Assembly (NCBI GenBank): GCA_017347465.1
Contig: AP021858.1
Span: 2,622,472-2,686,471 of the forward strand
From: Candidatus Nitrosymbiomonas proteolyticus
Lineage (GTDB): Bacteria; Armatimonadota; Fimbriimonadia; Fimbriimonadales; Fimbriimonadaceae
Length of the DNA stretch: 64,000 nt
Direction of reading: 5' to 3'
The position numbers and the translations under genes are program-made. The notes beneath the pieces were generated by a model. It worked only from the letters and a program-made list of their open reading frames with translations, did no database searches and was not told where the DNA came from. Shown piece by piece: positions 8,724 through 17,956 of this stretch (within the stretch, counting starts at the first letter, position 1; each line of letters starts with the position of its first letter).

Positions 8724-11423
8724 ATGCCGAAAAAGCTTGTCATTGTCGAATCCCCTGCAAAGGCGATCACCCTTCGGCGGATCCTGGGCGCGGAGTATCG
8801 CGTCGAGGCGAGCGTCGGGCATATCCGCGACCTGCCTGAGAACCGTAAAGGGCTTCCCAAGGACCTGCAAAGCAAGTGGTGGGCCGACTATGCGGTGGAC
8901 GTGGACAACGGTTTTGAACCTTACTACCAGGTTTCGAGCGGCAAGGAAAAGGCCGTCCGCACGCTCAAAGAAGCTTTGAAGGATGCCCACGAGTTGATCC
9001 TCGCCACGGACGAGGACCGGGAGGGCGAGAGCATTTCTTGGCACCTCCTGGAGGTTCTAAAACCTCGGAAGGGAGTTCCGGTCATGCGAATCGCCTTTCA
9101 CGAAATCACGAAGGATGCGATCTTGCAGGCGCTTCGGACCCCCCGCCCGATCGACGAGCAACTCGTCAAGGCTCAGGAGACGCGGAGGATTCTCGACCGG
9201 CTGTACGGATACACGCTTTCGCCCGTTCTGTGGCGCAAAGTGGCGCGCGACCTCAGCGCGGGGCGGGTCCAAACCCCTGCGGTGAAGCTCGTCGTGGATC
9301 GTGAAAAGCAGCGACGGGCGTTTCAGACAGGGGAGTATTGGGACCTGCGGGCGCGGTTGGAGTCCCAAGGAATCAAGTTCGAAGCCGACCTTCGCTTCGT
9401 CGACGGTTCCCCGGTGGTTTCGGGCACGGACTTCGACGACTCCACAGGGACCGTTCGAACGGAGGGCGCCGTGCTCCTGGACGAGCGCAGGTGCGAAGAG
9501 CTTCGCGCGGCGGCGGACCGAGCCGATGGGTGGAAGGTCGCGCGAGTCGAAACGAAGAACGTCAAGGACCGCGCCCCTGCGCCGTTTCGAACCACAACGC
9601 TCCAGCAGGAGGCCAACCGGAAGTTCGGATGGACGGCGGACCGAACGATGAGGGTCGCCCAAGACCTATATGAGGGCGTCGATATCGGCGGGGGCGAGCG
9701 GGTCGGTCTGATCACCTACATGCGAACCGACAGCCTGAACCTCGCGAAGGAGGCCGTCGAGTCGATTCGGAAGGAGATATCTAGGAAGTTCGGAGACGAT
9801 TACCTTCCTGCCAAACCGAATCGCTATTCCTCGAAGGTCGCAAACGCGCAGGAAGCGCACGAAGCGATTCGCCCGTCGTCCATCGAGCGAAGCCCGGAGA
9901 GCTTGAAAGCGGCCCTTCAGGGACTCAGTAAGCAGCACTACGACCTTTATGAATTGATTTATCGCCGCACTCTCGCTTGTCAAATGCTCCCCGCCGACGC
10001 GGCCCGAACGACCGTCGAGATCGAGGTCGCCACCGACGCCGGAGAGCTTCGCTTCGCCGCTTCGGGAAAGAGGATTCTGTTCCCTGGGTTCCTCTTGGCT
10101 TATGTGGAGGGTTCGGATTCGCCGCAGGAGGAGTTAGAGAAGAAGGAGTCTCCGCTTCCGGAGCTTGCCGCAGGCGACTTGGTGGCAAAACTCGGTGTCG
10201 AGTCGAAGCGCCACGAAACGCAGCCGCCTCCTCGGTACACCGACGCGACGCTCATCAAGGCGCTGGAGGACCTTGGGATCGGCCGCCCGAGCACCTACGC
10301 GACGATCCTTTCGGTGATCGTTGACCGGGGTTATGTTCGCAATCGAGGCCGCACGCTGATTCCTACCTGGCTCGCGTTCCTGACAATGGAGGTTCTCGAA
10401 GGGAGCTTCCAGGAGTTCGTCGATCTGAAGTTCACCGCTAAGATGGATGAGGCGCTTGACGAGGTAGCGAACGGGAAGCAGGACCCCAAGAAGTACCTGG
10501 AGACGTTCTTCTTGCGGGGCAACGGCGCTCCGGGCTTGCGGCCTGCGGTGGAATCGCGTAAGGACGACATCCCCTTCCCCGTGATGGAGCTCGGAACGGA
10601 CCCCGAATCAGGCGAGAGAGTCATCGTTCGGCTCGGTAAGGACGGCCACGCGTTCTTGCAGAAGGGCCCCGTCGAAACCAAGCAGTTTGCGAACGTCCCC
10701 GACGACTTGGAGCCCGACCAGTTGACCCTATCTAAGGCGTTGGAGCTATTGAGCCAGGGCAGGCAGCAGGAGGCCGAAGGCCTTGGGGTTCATCCCGAAT
10801 CCGGGCGACGGCTTCTGCTCCGCAAGAAGAACGGTTACTACCTTGAAGTCGAGCGTACGGACGACGAGATCGAAGGCAAGGTGAAGCCTCAGTGGATCAG
10901 CCTTCCGAGCGAAGTCGATCCTCGCGAGCTTTCCCAGGATGACCTCGACTATCTTTGCGGGCTGCCTTCGACTCTCGGCCAGCATCCCGCGACCCACGAG
11001 CCCATCACGTTTCGCATCGGCCGGTATGGGCCCTATGTGCAAAGCGGGCAGGAAATGAGGAGCGTGGAGGATTGGCGCGCCGGCAAATCGATGAGCGTGG
11101 AGGAGGCTGTGGAGCTTCTTTCGAAGCCCAAGCAAGGGCGGAAGTCAGGCGGAAACAGCCGCGCTCCAATCCAGGAGTTTCCGCCGAGCGCGTCGGGGGC
11201 GTCGCCGATTCGGGTGATGAGCGGGTTTTACGGCCCTTATGTAACCGACGGGAAGGTCAACGCGACCGTTCCCAAGGGTACCGACCCTTCTAAGCTGACT
11301 TTGGAGGAAGCACTCGAACTCCTCCGCAAGAAGGCGGCTCAAGGTCCCTCAAGGCGCGGAAAGGGGCGGCAGACTAAGCGGGGCAAGGCGAAGCCCGCAA
11401 CGCGGCGCTCGAAAAAGGGATAG
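8724..11423 (+). CDS. topA: DNA topoisomerase I
   Basis: Type IA topoisomerase relaxing negative supercoils, 899 aa. The Toprim domain starts at residue 4 (LVIVESPAKA) and has the acidic DEDREGE metal-binding motif near 93-99; the catalytic tyrosine is in ITYMRTDS, about residue 332; the HEAIRPS motif follows. After about 590 there are no zinc-finger cysteines; instead there are several small C-terminal repeats of the kind GRYGPYVQ and GFYGPYVTDG with TLEEALELL linkers, then a Lys/Arg-rich tail (last 25 residues) that should bind DNA. This zinc-less arrangement is seen in Actinobacteria and Cyanobacteria. ppa lies convergently 6 bp downstream. Confidence 0.97.
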   Translation: MPKKLVIVESPAKAITLRRILGAEYRVEASVGHIRDLPENRKGLPKDLQSKWWADYAVDVDNGFEPYYQVSSGKEKAVRTLKEALKDAHELILATDEDREGESISWHLLEVLKPRKGVPVMRIAFHEITKDAILQALRTPRPIDEQLVKAQETRRILDRLYGYTLSPVLWRKVARDLSAGRVQTPAVKLVVDREKQRRAFQTGEYWDLRARLESQGIKFEADLRFVDGSPVVSGTDFDDSTGTVRTEGAVLLDERRCEELRAAADRADGWKVARVETKNVKDRAPAPFRTTTLQQEANRKFGWTADRTMRVAQDLYEGVDIGGGERVGLITYMRTDSLNLAKEAVESIRKEISRKFGDDYLPAKPNRYSSKVANAQEAHEAIRPSSIERSPESLKAALQGLSKQHYDLYELIYRRTLACQMLPADAARTTVEIEVATDAGELRFAASGKRILFPGFLLAYVEGSDSPQEELEKKESPLPELAAGDLVAKLGVESKRHETQPPPRYTDATLIKALEDLGIGRPSTYATILSVIVDRGYVRNRGRTLIPTWLAFLTMEVLEGSFQEFVDLKFTAKMDEALDEVANGKQDPKKYLETFFLRGNGAPGLRPAVESRKDDIPFPVMELGTDPESGERVIVRLGKDGHAFLQKGPVETKQFANVPDDLEPDQLTLSKALELLSQGRQQEAEGLGVHPESGRRLLLRKKNGYYLEVERTDDEIEGKVKPQWISLPSEVDPRELSQDDLDYLCGLPSTLGQHPATHEPITFRIGRYGPYVQSGQEMRSVEDWRAGKSMSVEEAVELLSKPKQGRKSGGNSRAPIQEFPPSASGASPIRVMSGFYGPYVTDGKVNATVPKGTDPSKLTLEEALELLRKKAAQGPSRRGKGRQTKRGKAKPATRRSKKG

Positions 11424-11429
11424 GGAGGC

Positions 11430-11939
11430 CTACCGGTCCGTGCGGTACTTTTCGATGATCTCGACGGCCGTGGCGACGTCCTCCCAGCCGAGGACTTCCA
11501 CCGACTTCTCTTCGAGGGTCTTGTAGACCTCAAAGAAGTGGACGAGTTCTTTTCGGGTGTGCTCTTGGAGGTCGTTCAGCGACTTCCTCATTGCGTACCT
11601 GGGGTCCTTGGTCGCGACGCAGATGATCTTCTCATCCGAGCCCTTTTCGTCTCTCATTTTCAGAACGCCAATGGCTTTCGCTTCGACTACGCACCCTGGA
11701 AACGTCGGGTGAGATACGAGTACGAGCACGTCGATGGGGTCGCCGTCGACGTAGTGGGTCTGGGGAATGAAGCCGTAGTCGAACGGATAGAAGAGCGGGG
11801 AAAACAGGACGCGATCGAGTCGGAACGTCCCCAACTCCGTGTCGAATTCGTACTTGTTGGTGCTTCCTTTCGGTATTTCGATGATCGTATTGAAGACGCC
11901 CGGGGCGTTCGGGCCGATGGGAACGTTCAGGAGGGACAT
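11430..11939 (-). CDS. ppa: Inorganic pyrophosphatase (family I)
   Basis: Hydrolyses diphosphate to two phosphates, drawing biosynthesis forward; soluble, normally hexameric. 169 aa, the usual bacterial length. Family I hallmarks are EIPKGSTNKYEFD (residues 22-34), the metal-binding DGDPIDVLVL signature near 65-74 and DEKIICV downstream with the Lys/Asp pair. No Shine-Dalgarno sequence precedes the ATG at 11939, but TACCAT is 6 nt upstream, so the transcript may be leaderless. It is divergent from an exported protein of unknown function. Confidence 0.97.
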   Translation of the reverse strand: MSLLNVPIGPNAPGVFNTIIEIPKGSTNKYEFDTELGTFRLDRVLFSPLFYPFDYGFIPQTHYVDGDPIDVLVLVSHPTFPGCVVEAKAIGVLKMRDEKGSDEKIICVATKDPRYAMRKSLNDLQEHTRKELVHFFEVYKTLEEKSVEVLGWEDVATAVEIIEKYRTDR

Positions 11940-12030
11940 GATCGGATGGTACCGAACCCCGGCGGTGGGTTTGCACTCGCGGGAGATTCATTGTAGACTT
12001 GGTCGGAAACCATCGTGGAGGATTGGACTA

Positions 12031-12624
12031 TTGAACTCAAGAATGAAGACTCTCGTCGGAGCTGGGCTGCTTTGCGCCGCGCTCCCCGCCTTGGCCTCTG
12101 ACCCCAAACCTGTCGCGCCTTTGAACCTTGATCTACCTATTCCCCAGGTCAACATCGAGGTGAAGTTGTACGCTCCAACGAGCAACGACCTCAAGGACAT
12201 CGGCATCGACTGGGGATTCGGGCTAGGGGTATCGGCTCGAACTGGCATACCAGGCGCAGGCGGCACTCAGGCCCTATATGGCTTGGAATGGACGCAAAGC
12301 CTGGGGGGCGGAGATCGCTTCCAGACTTACGGCGGAGGAGTGGGATTGGCGATCGACCTGATTAACCGCCGGTCGGTGACCACAACGGTCGTCACTCCGC
12401 CCAAACTGATCTTGATGGGCGGACTTTACGAGTCTCGGCTTTCCGGAGGAGGCAACGTATGGAAGAAGTCGGGATTCGGGTTCGATGCGGGGCTCGAGTT
12501 CTCGGTTCCGGGTTTCTCGAGCGTGCCAGTGATTCAGGCACTCTTTAGCAAGCGACCTTCCGCCGGTGGCATCAAGCACGAGAGAGTCTTGATCGTCATG
12601 GTGATTCCGACGATCATCCGTTAG
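12031..12624 (+). CDS. Exported hypothetical protein, beta-rich
   Basis: Function not recognised. A TTG at 12031 with GGAGG 10 nt upstream gives a 197-residue product; an in-frame ATG four codons later (12043) is too far from that ribosome site. The N-terminus KTLVGAGLLCAALPALAS is a clear signal peptide. The mature part alternates Gly-rich strands (GFGLGVSARTGIPGAGG, YGGGVGLAIDLINRR, GFGFDAGLEFSVPG) and ends in hydrophobic VLIVMVIPTIIR, reminiscent of a small outer-membrane-type beta barrel, but that is inference only. It is convergent with the next gene. Confidence 0.6.
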   Translation: MNSRMKTLVGAGLLCAALPALASDPKPVAPLNLDLPIPQVNIEVKLYAPTSNDLKDIGIDWGFGLGVSARTGIPGAGGTQALYGLEWTQSLGGGDRFQTYGGGVGLAIDLINRRSVTTTVVTPPKLILMGGLYESRLSGGGNVWKKSGFGFDAGLEFSVPGFSSVPVIQALFSKRPSAGGIKHERVLIVMVIPTIIR

Positions 12625-12630
12625 CCTAAC

Positions 12631-13014
12631 TCAGCCTTGCTTGCCGATCAATAGGCTGGCCACATAAATCACGGCGCAGATCACCGCAAGAGCCAGGAAC
12701 TGCCGGGTGGCGGTCATGGCGACCTCGACGGTCTGCGCCTTTTTACCTTCGACTTTGTTGAGGACCTTGATGAGTTCCGAGACCCTCTGGCTTTCGGGAT
12801 ATTGCAGGGCTTCAGGACACAATTCGAACGCCTTCCGCAACTGCTGGTCCGTGGGGTTGCCCTGTACGGCGATCTTGAGTTTGCGGAACTCTTCGCGGTT
12901 GTTGAAGAGGCTCCGGGACAAGAGGAACGTCGCAAAGGAAGCGACGACGCCCACAATTCCGAGGATCAACGCGATCGGTCCGGCAACCTGAAGAATCGAT
13001 TTCAGAGTCTCCAT
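12631..13014 (-). CDS. Small membrane protein with two TM helices
   Basis: A 127-residue protein of unknown function. Two hydrophobic helices (about residues 10-32 and 105-124) bracket a charged, probably helical cytoplasmic or periplasmic loop (NREEFRKLKIAV ... SELIKVLNKVEGKKAQ). No catalytic motif is visible. It starts 60 bp from the SRAP gene stop on the same strand and could be co-transcribed with it. Confidence 0.6.
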   Translation of the reverse strand: METLKSILQVAGPIALILGIVGVVASFATFLLSRSLFNNREEFRKLKIAVQGNPTDQQLRKAFELCPEALQYPESQRVSELIKVLNKVEGKKAQTVEVAMTATRQFLALAVICAVIYVASLLIGKQG

Positions 13015-13074
13015 CGTTGGAAGGACGAAACTGCGACCCCTTTCGTGCGAAGGATCGAAGGGAGTTGGGGCCGC

Positions 13075-13797
13075 TCAAACCAAGGGGGCGACGCAGACGG
13101 GATCGTCGAACCTGGGGTTGCTCATGAGCCGAGTCACGGGGACCATCTCCATTGGATCAGCCGGGTACGGCGCAAGGAGGGGCAGAAGCGGGCCGGGTGA
13201 TTGCGCCTCGTCGTCGAGCCAAAGCCCGTAGTCTTCCCGCGCGAGGATGGCGGGCATTCGGTTGTGGACCTTACCGAGCAGTTCGTTGGGTTCGGTGGTG
13301 ATGATCGCGCACGTTTCGAGGGGACCCGCTTCGGGAGTTTCCCACACTTCGAACAGGCCCGCAAACGCAAACGGCTCTCCCGAGCGCAACCTTATGTGAA
13401 AGGGCTGCTTGTAGGGCTTAGCGCTTGGGAGGGACCGTCCGGCCAAACCCAGATTCGGGTCCGGTTGGGCGGGATCGACCTCAGTCCATTCGAAAAACCC
13501 GTCCGCGGGCAAAAGACACCTCCGTCGCTTGAACGCGCTCCGAAACGAGGGCTTTTCGGCCAAAGTTTCGGCGCGGGCGTTGATGAGCTTCTGTCCGATC
13601 GACATGTCCTTCGCCCACGAGGGAATCAGGCCCCAACGGAACATCCTTAGCTCCCTTCGCCCACCGCGCTCGACGACTCCGGGCACCGCCTGGGTGGGGG
13701 CGATGTTGTACCGAGGAGCGAGGTCCGGGACCTCATCGAGATCGAACAGCTCTGCGAGAACGGTCGCCGAGGTTTTGAGCGTGTATCTCGCGCACAT
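13075..13797 (-). CDS. SRAP-domain protein (YedK/HMCES-like)
   Basis: Shields abasic sites in single-stranded DNA by forming a covalent thiazolidine link through the N-terminal Cys2. The protein begins MCARYTL, so Cys2 is present once Met is removed. Other family marks are PRYNIAPTQAVPGV, FRWGLIPSWA, INARAETLAEKPSFRSAFKRRRCLLPADGFFEW and NRMPAILAREDYGLWLD. The catalytic Glu is within DGFFEW. 240 aa is typical. It lies 3 bp downstream of the serpin gene on the same strand, an unusual pairing with no obvious functional link. Confidence 0.93.
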   Translation of the reverse strand: MCARYTLKTSATVLAELFDLDEVPDLAPRYNIAPTQAVPGVVERGGRRELRMFRWGLIPSWAKDMSIGQKLINARAETLAEKPSFRSAFKRRRCLLPADGFFEWTEVDPAQPDPNLGLAGRSLPSAKPYKQPFHIRLRSGEPFAFAGLFEVWETPEAGPLETCAIITTEPNELLGKVHNRMPAILAREDYGLWLDDEAQSPGPLLPLLAPYPADPMEMVPVTRLMSNPRFDDPVCVAPLV

Positions 13798-13800
13798 CAG

Positions 13801-15102
13801 CTAAGGCACTTGGGGTTCTTGCGGCCAAGCTGGGTCGGCCATCGAACCCAGGAACAAGACGATCCCCGTTCTTCGATCTTGGATGGCGAAGTAGAAGGGA
13901 CGGTCGGCGACGAACTGAAACTCTTTCATCGGAGGCGGGGCGGCCGTCGCTCCCACCGCTAAGCCCGTCACCGCCGCGGCTTCCGCTCCTTGCTCGTCGA
14001 TCTGCACAACGGTCTTGTGGATCACGGACTGGAGGAACAGGTCCTTCTGGGACCGCATTGCAGAGAAGTCGGCCTTTTCTGGGTCGAATGCCAGGGCCAT
14101 TCCCATCGACTTCAGAGTCTCCGTAAGGTCCGTTTCGTATTCGAGCTTGAACTTGGGCAGAACTACGGTCCCCGTCGTTTGGAGCATCTTGGCGGTCCAA
14201 TCGGCCCACTTCTTCGCCGTAAGTTTCTTTTCGAACTCGGCTCGCGAGGTGTTTTCGTCCGGAAGCAGGAAGATCATCCCCAGGCGGCCCTGTCCGAACG
14301 GAAGCATTACGATCCTCATTCCCTCGCCGGCATAGAAATCGTAGTCTCCGCGGCGGGTCATGAAGGGGTGGGACTTGGTTTTGGCGTCGGACAAGTGGAA
14401 GTCGCGGTTCTCCGTCAAGTCCTTCTTGAAAGGGTCCATCCAGTCGCCTTTGAAGTAGACAGCACTGATCAGAAACATCACCGTGTCAGCGTCGATCCTG
14501 TCGATGATCGTGGGAATGCGCTCGTGGGTGGCCAGATGGACCCAATCGTTGATGGTCTTGACGCTCTCAGGAGCGCTCAAGTCGAGCGATTGCGCCGTCG
14601 CGCCGTAAAAGTCCTTGAGTCGGCCAAGGAACGCAGACTCGAAGTCGACGCCTTGGTACGCCCAAACCGAGTTCGCGATCTCGAGGAGAACTCCGGCGTC
14701 CCCACCGGCCAAGCTGGTCGAGATGTCTTTGTTGGCGGGGTTGAGGTCTTGCGGGGCGACGCCCTCGATCCCCAAGCTCTTGGCCATGGCTTTTTGCGTC
14801 TCGCCGCCGGCGCCGTTGTAGGCCATCCCCATCGCCAGGTAAAGGCTCGCCGGCGAAACCGTCACGTTATTCGCGGGTTCGGACTTCAGGACCCTGCCGA
14901 AGAGGGCAAAGCCGAAGTCGTTGAGGGCCGTCCGCACTTTGGCGGGCGTTCCTTCGGAGAGTGCTTTCGTGGCGCGTTCCACAGCGGCGGGGTCCTTACG
15001 AAGTCGGGAAATTCCCGAACCGGAAGGATCGACGGTTCCCGAACCTCCGCAGCCGATCAGAAGGAATCCACAGGCGATCAATAACAAGGTCGGACATCTC
15101 AT
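13801..15102 (-). CDS. Serpin-family lipoprotein (protease inhibitor)
   Basis: A bacterial serpin of 433 aa anchored by a lipobox: CGFLLIGCGGSG gives Cys lipidation near residue 18, followed by a Ser/Gly linker. The serpin fold is complete: N-terminal ALNDFGFALFGRVLKSEP, NVTVSPASLYLAMGMAYNGA, IDADTVMFLISAVYFKGDW, and the reactive-centre region IDEQGAEAAAVTGLAVGATAA. The hinge EQGAEAAAVT has the small residues expected of an inhibitory serpin that inserts its loop. The C-terminal FVADRPFYFAIQDRRTGIVLFLGSM is canonical. GAGGGG 7 nt before ATG 15102 sets the start. It may protect the cell surface from host or competitor proteases. Confidence 0.93.
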   Translation of the reverse strand: MRCPTLLLIACGFLLIGCGGSGTVDPSGSGISRLRKDPAAVERATKALSEGTPAKVRTALNDFGFALFGRVLKSEPANNVTVSPASLYLAMGMAYNGAGGETQKAMAKSLGIEGVAPQDLNPANKDISTSLAGGDAGVLLEIANSVWAYQGVDFESAFLGRLKDFYGATAQSLDLSAPESVKTINDWVHLATHERIPTIIDRIDADTVMFLISAVYFKGDWMDPFKKDLTENRDFHLSDAKTKSHPFMTRRGDYDFYAGEGMRIVMLPFGQGRLGMIFLLPDENTSRAEFEKKLTAKKWADWTAKMLQTTGTVVLPKFKLEYETDLTETLKSMGMALAFDPEKADFSAMRSQKDLFLQSVIHKTVVQIDEQGAEAAAVTGLAVGATAAPPPMKEFQFVADRPFYFAIQDRRTGIVLFLGSMADPAWPQEPQVP

Positions 15103-15213
15103 TTTCGTCCCCTCAACTCGGGCTATTCCCACTCCACTCAACGCGTAGCGTACTCGATTCGTTCGACGGGTAACCTTGGCGAGCGTTCCAAAGCCGCCTG
15201 CGAAAACCCGCCC

Positions 15214-16014
15214 ATGACGCCAGCCACACCGCTCACCTTGCGATTTGATCAACTCCGCGGGAGAAACGAGGCGGCGTTGATTCTCTACGTCACGGCCGGG
15301 GACCCCGAGATCTCGCAGTTACCCGATGTGATCGACGCGCTGTGCGAAGGGGGCGCGGACGTGATCGAGGTCGGGATTCCGTTCAGTGATCCGATCGCGG
15401 ATGGGCCGACGATTCAGGCCAGTACGTTTCGAGCGCTTCGACGGGGCGTGACTCCGACGGGCGTGTTTTCGGCTCTTCAGGGGGCGCGCCGAAGCATTCC
15501 GATTGTTCTTATGGGGTACTGCAACCCGGCGCTCAAACTCGGCTGGCCGCATTTCGCTTCGGAAGCCGTTGCCGCGGGGGCTTCGGGCGTGATCCTCTCG
15601 GACCTCATTGCCGACGAAGCCGCTGAGTGGCTGGAGAGCGCGAAGAGGGCGAGCCTTGACACAATCTTCCTCGCAGCTCCGACGAGTACCGACGAGCGGC
15701 TGGCGAAGGTGTGCGAAAGCTCCTCAGGGTTCGTGTATGCGGTCTCGCGAACGGGGGTCACCGGCTCGGAGAACCCCGTTCCCCCGGATGCTGCTGAGTT
15801 GGTCGCCCGCCTTAAGCGGTTCACTTCCCTTCCGATCTGCGTCGGATTCGGTGTCAGCACCCCCTCGCAAGTGGGGGCGATCGCCCGACTTGCAGACGGG
15901 GTCATCGTCGGTTCGGCGTTGGTGGAAAGGCTCGCAACCGATTGGAACGATGGGGCGGGGCGTCAGGCGATTGTCGATTGGGTGAGGGCGCTGAAGGATG
16001 CGACTCGGAGATAG
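15214..16014 (+). CDS. trpA: Tryptophan synthase alpha chain
   Basis: Cleaves indole-3-glycerol phosphate to indole and glyceraldehyde-3-phosphate; works with TrpB. TIM barrel of 266 aa with the signature VIEVGIPFSDPIADGPTIQ holding the catalytic Glu near residue 50 and Asp near 61. The loop-6 region GFVYAVSRTGVTG and the phosphate-binding GFGVST and GVIVGSALV are all intact. No other trp gene is in view, so the pathway is split on the chromosome. The ATG at 15214 is divergent from the serpin gene. The 3' end overlaps the next gene by 17 bp. Confidence 0.96.
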   Translation: MTPATPLTLRFDQLRGRNEAALILYVTAGDPEISQLPDVIDALCEGGADVIEVGIPFSDPIADGPTIQASTFRALRRGVTPTGVFSALQGARRSIPIVLMGYCNPALKLGWPHFASEAVAAGASGVILSDLIADEAAEWLESAKRASLDTIFLAAPTSTDERLAKVCESSSGFVYAVSRTGVTGSENPVPPDAAELVARLKRFTSLPICVGFGVSTPSQVGAIARLADGVIVGSALVERLATDWNDGAGRQAIVDWVRALKDATRR

Positions 16015-16540
16015 GGTCCGCCCGATCCGAGCTTTCTCCCGCCTGCTGGCAATCGCAGGGCTCTTCCCTGCGGTCTCCCATGGGTTCGCAGAGGCAAGCG
16101 CCTGGTGCTTGCCAGTGGTTCGCGCGCATCCGCTTCAGGTTGCCCAAGTGTTCTCGCTCAGCAACGCCGAGAGGGCCAAAGCAGGGGTCCCGAAACTGCG
16201 CTGGAACCCGGTTTTGGCAGAGAGCGCCCGACTCAAGGCGGCCGAGATGGCTCGGCTTCAGTACGTGGCCCATGCGGACGCTCAAGGCGGGTTTTTCGAC
16301 ACGCGAACCCTCCGGCTCGGGTATCAGTTCCGGCACATCGGCGAGAACATCGCAGGGGGCTTCGAGTCCGCTCCCGAGGTCCTCGAGGCTTGGATGCGGA
16401 GCGTGGAGCACCAACGGACCTTGCTCTCGCCGAAGTTCACCGAGATCGGCATCGCCCTCGTGTACGCACCGCGCACCCGGCACGGGTATTACTGGGTCCA
16501 GGTTCTGGGGCGGCAACTCTCGGAAGCGGAACCGCCTTAG
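15998..16540 (+). CDS. CAP/SCP-domain exported protein
   Basis: A 180-residue secreted protein. Signal peptide RLLAIAGLFPAVSHGFAEA is followed by a CAP (cysteine-rich secretory/antigen 5/PR-1) domain: LSNAERAKAGVPKLRWNPVLAESARLKAAEM, YVAHADAQG with the cavity His, HIGENIAGG with the conserved Glu, and MRSVEHQRTLLSPKFTEIGIALVY. Bacterial CAP proteins are extracellular and of uncertain activity, sometimes protease- or lipid-binding. It overlaps the end of trpA by 17 bp, so translation may be coupled even though the functions are unrelated. Confidence 0.87.
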   Translation: MRLGDRVRPIRAFSRLLAIAGLFPAVSHGFAEASAWCLPVVRAHPLQVAQVFSLSNAERAKAGVPKLRWNPVLAESARLKAAEMARLQYVAHADAQGGFFDTRTLRLGYQFRHIGENIAGGFESAPEVLEAWMRSVEHQRTLLSPKFTEIGIALVYAPRTRHGYYWVQVLGRQLSEAEPP

Positions 16541-16572
16541 GGCCACAGGGCCACGTTCCCCCCAACAGGAAA

Positions 16573-16606
16573 ACGCCCCTTCCCCACGCGAGTTGGAAAG
16601 GGGCGT
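16573..16606. terminator. Probable bidirectional terminator hairpin
   Basis: ACGCCCCTTCC (16573-16583) pairs with GGAAAGGGGCGT (16595-16606), one A bulged. It sits between the ends of the CAP gene and the convergent thioredoxin gene. Flanking T-tracts are weak on both strands. Confidence 0.55.
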
Positions 16607-16619
16607 CAAAAGGTAGGGG

Positions 16620-17855
16620 CTAAGGTCCTTCGGCCAGGAGCTTCTCGATCTCGCTTCGGAACGCGCCGAACGAATCAGGGCTGTAGCCGACTTTGATCTT
16701 GTGGACGTTGCCCTTGCGGTCGACCACGGTGACGTGCGGGATCCCCGTCACGCCGTGGGCGTCGAAGTTCGTTCGATCGCCGTATACGACCGGCCAACTG
16801 AGCCCGTGCTCTTTGATGAACTCGGCCATTTTGGCGTACTCGACGTCTTTGGGCATGTCGCGCTTCTGGGCATTCTCACCCTTGTAGTAGCCGTAATACG
16901 TCGTAAATCCGACGATCTCGAGTCCCTTGGGCTTGAGGTCCTCATAGAGCTTCTTCATATCGGGAAACGACCGGATGCAGGGGCCGCACCAGTGAGCGAA
17001 GAAGTCGATCAGGACCACTTTGCCCTTCAGGGACTCGAGGCCCGCGAACTCGCCGTAGCCCTTTTCGAAGGTGAGGGCCGGCGCGGCCGAACCGACGAGA
17101 GCGATGCGCGTCTTGAGCCCTGTCAAGGTGCGGACGCTCGCGTTTTCGGGCTTCATCAGGGCGAGAGTCTTGTCGATGGAAGCGAGCGCTTCCTGCTTCT
17201 TGCCCGCGGCCAACAGGAGTTCAGCGCGCGAATTCGTAAGGCCGACTCGGGCCGAATCCGCGAGGCGCTGGTCGTTTTCGCTGGTCATCGTAGCGAAGGG
17301 GATCAGCTTTTCGACGTCGTCGAGCGCCTTGAGGGCCGCCGCGATGCCCAGCTTCTCATGGATCGTGTCGGCAAACATATAGGCAGTGGAACTCGCCAAG
17401 CTCGCGGCTGCGGAAGCGTTGGGCGGCGTCATCTGCGTGAGGAGTTCCGCGACCATGTGGGCTTCGCCGAGCGAGTTGCAGCTATTGATCATCAAGAACT
17501 GCGCGGAGTACCTCTGGGTGGAGCTTGGGTTGGTCGTCAGGTACTTCGCCGCGGCGTCGCAGGCCATTTTGGGCATTTCCGCCAGTTGGAATAGCTGCGC
17601 CCACGCATAGCCTTCGGCAGCGTCGATCGACTCGATTTTGACTCCCTCGACCGCGGTCTTCGCCCTCGAAAGAACTTCGGCGTTCATGGCGGCTAGATCG
17701 AGTTGCGTTCCTGACTCTCGCGCCTTCGCAATGGTCGAAGCGCGGTACTCATTGATCGCCTTCAAGACTTCGGCAGGGTTCGTCTTTTGAACGAAACCGA
17801 ACGACAAGAAACTGGCAATCGCAACCAACACGACTGCGAGATGGATTCGTAGCAT
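16620..17855 (-). CDS. TlpA-like exported thioredoxin-domain protein
   Basis: A 411-residue periplasmic or surface thiol-disulfide oxidoreductase. A signal peptide/anchor (LRIHLAVVLVAIASFLSFGF) leads into about 250 residues of helical repeat-like sequence, then a thioredoxin-fold domain from about 270 with the catalytic DFFAHWCGPCIRSFPDM. The cis-Pro loop is HGVTGIPHVTVVDRKG. The helical N-terminal part may recruit a partner protein. Reducing or oxidising direction cannot be told. It is convergent with the CAP gene and sits 100 bp downstream of rpsD on the same strand. Confidence 0.87.
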   Translation of the reverse strand: MLRIHLAVVLVAIASFLSFGFVQKTNPAEVLKAINEYRASTIAKARESGTQLDLAAMNAEVLSRAKTAVEGVKIESIDAAEGYAWAQLFQLAEMPKMACDAAAKYLTTNPSSTQRYSAQFLMINSCNSLGEAHMVAELLTQMTPPNASAAASLASSTAYMFADTIHEKLGIAAALKALDDVEKLIPFATMTSENDQRLADSARVGLTNSRAELLLAAGKKQEALASIDKTLALMKPENASVRTLTGLKTRIALVGSAAPALTFEKGYGEFAGLESLKGKVVLIDFFAHWCGPCIRSFPDMKKLYEDLKPKGLEIVGFTTYYGYYKGENAQKRDMPKDVEYAKMAEFIKEHGLSWPVVYGDRTNFDAHGVTGIPHVTVVDRKGNVHKIKVGYSPDSFGAFRSEIEKLLAEGP

Positions 17856-17956
17856 CGTGAATTCCCTCCGGTTCTAGTGGAGTTTACGCCAAGAAACCGG
17901 CGATTCGCTCCCGAAACTGGGGGCAAACCGCAAATCGGGGCTCCTGGGGACGCTTG

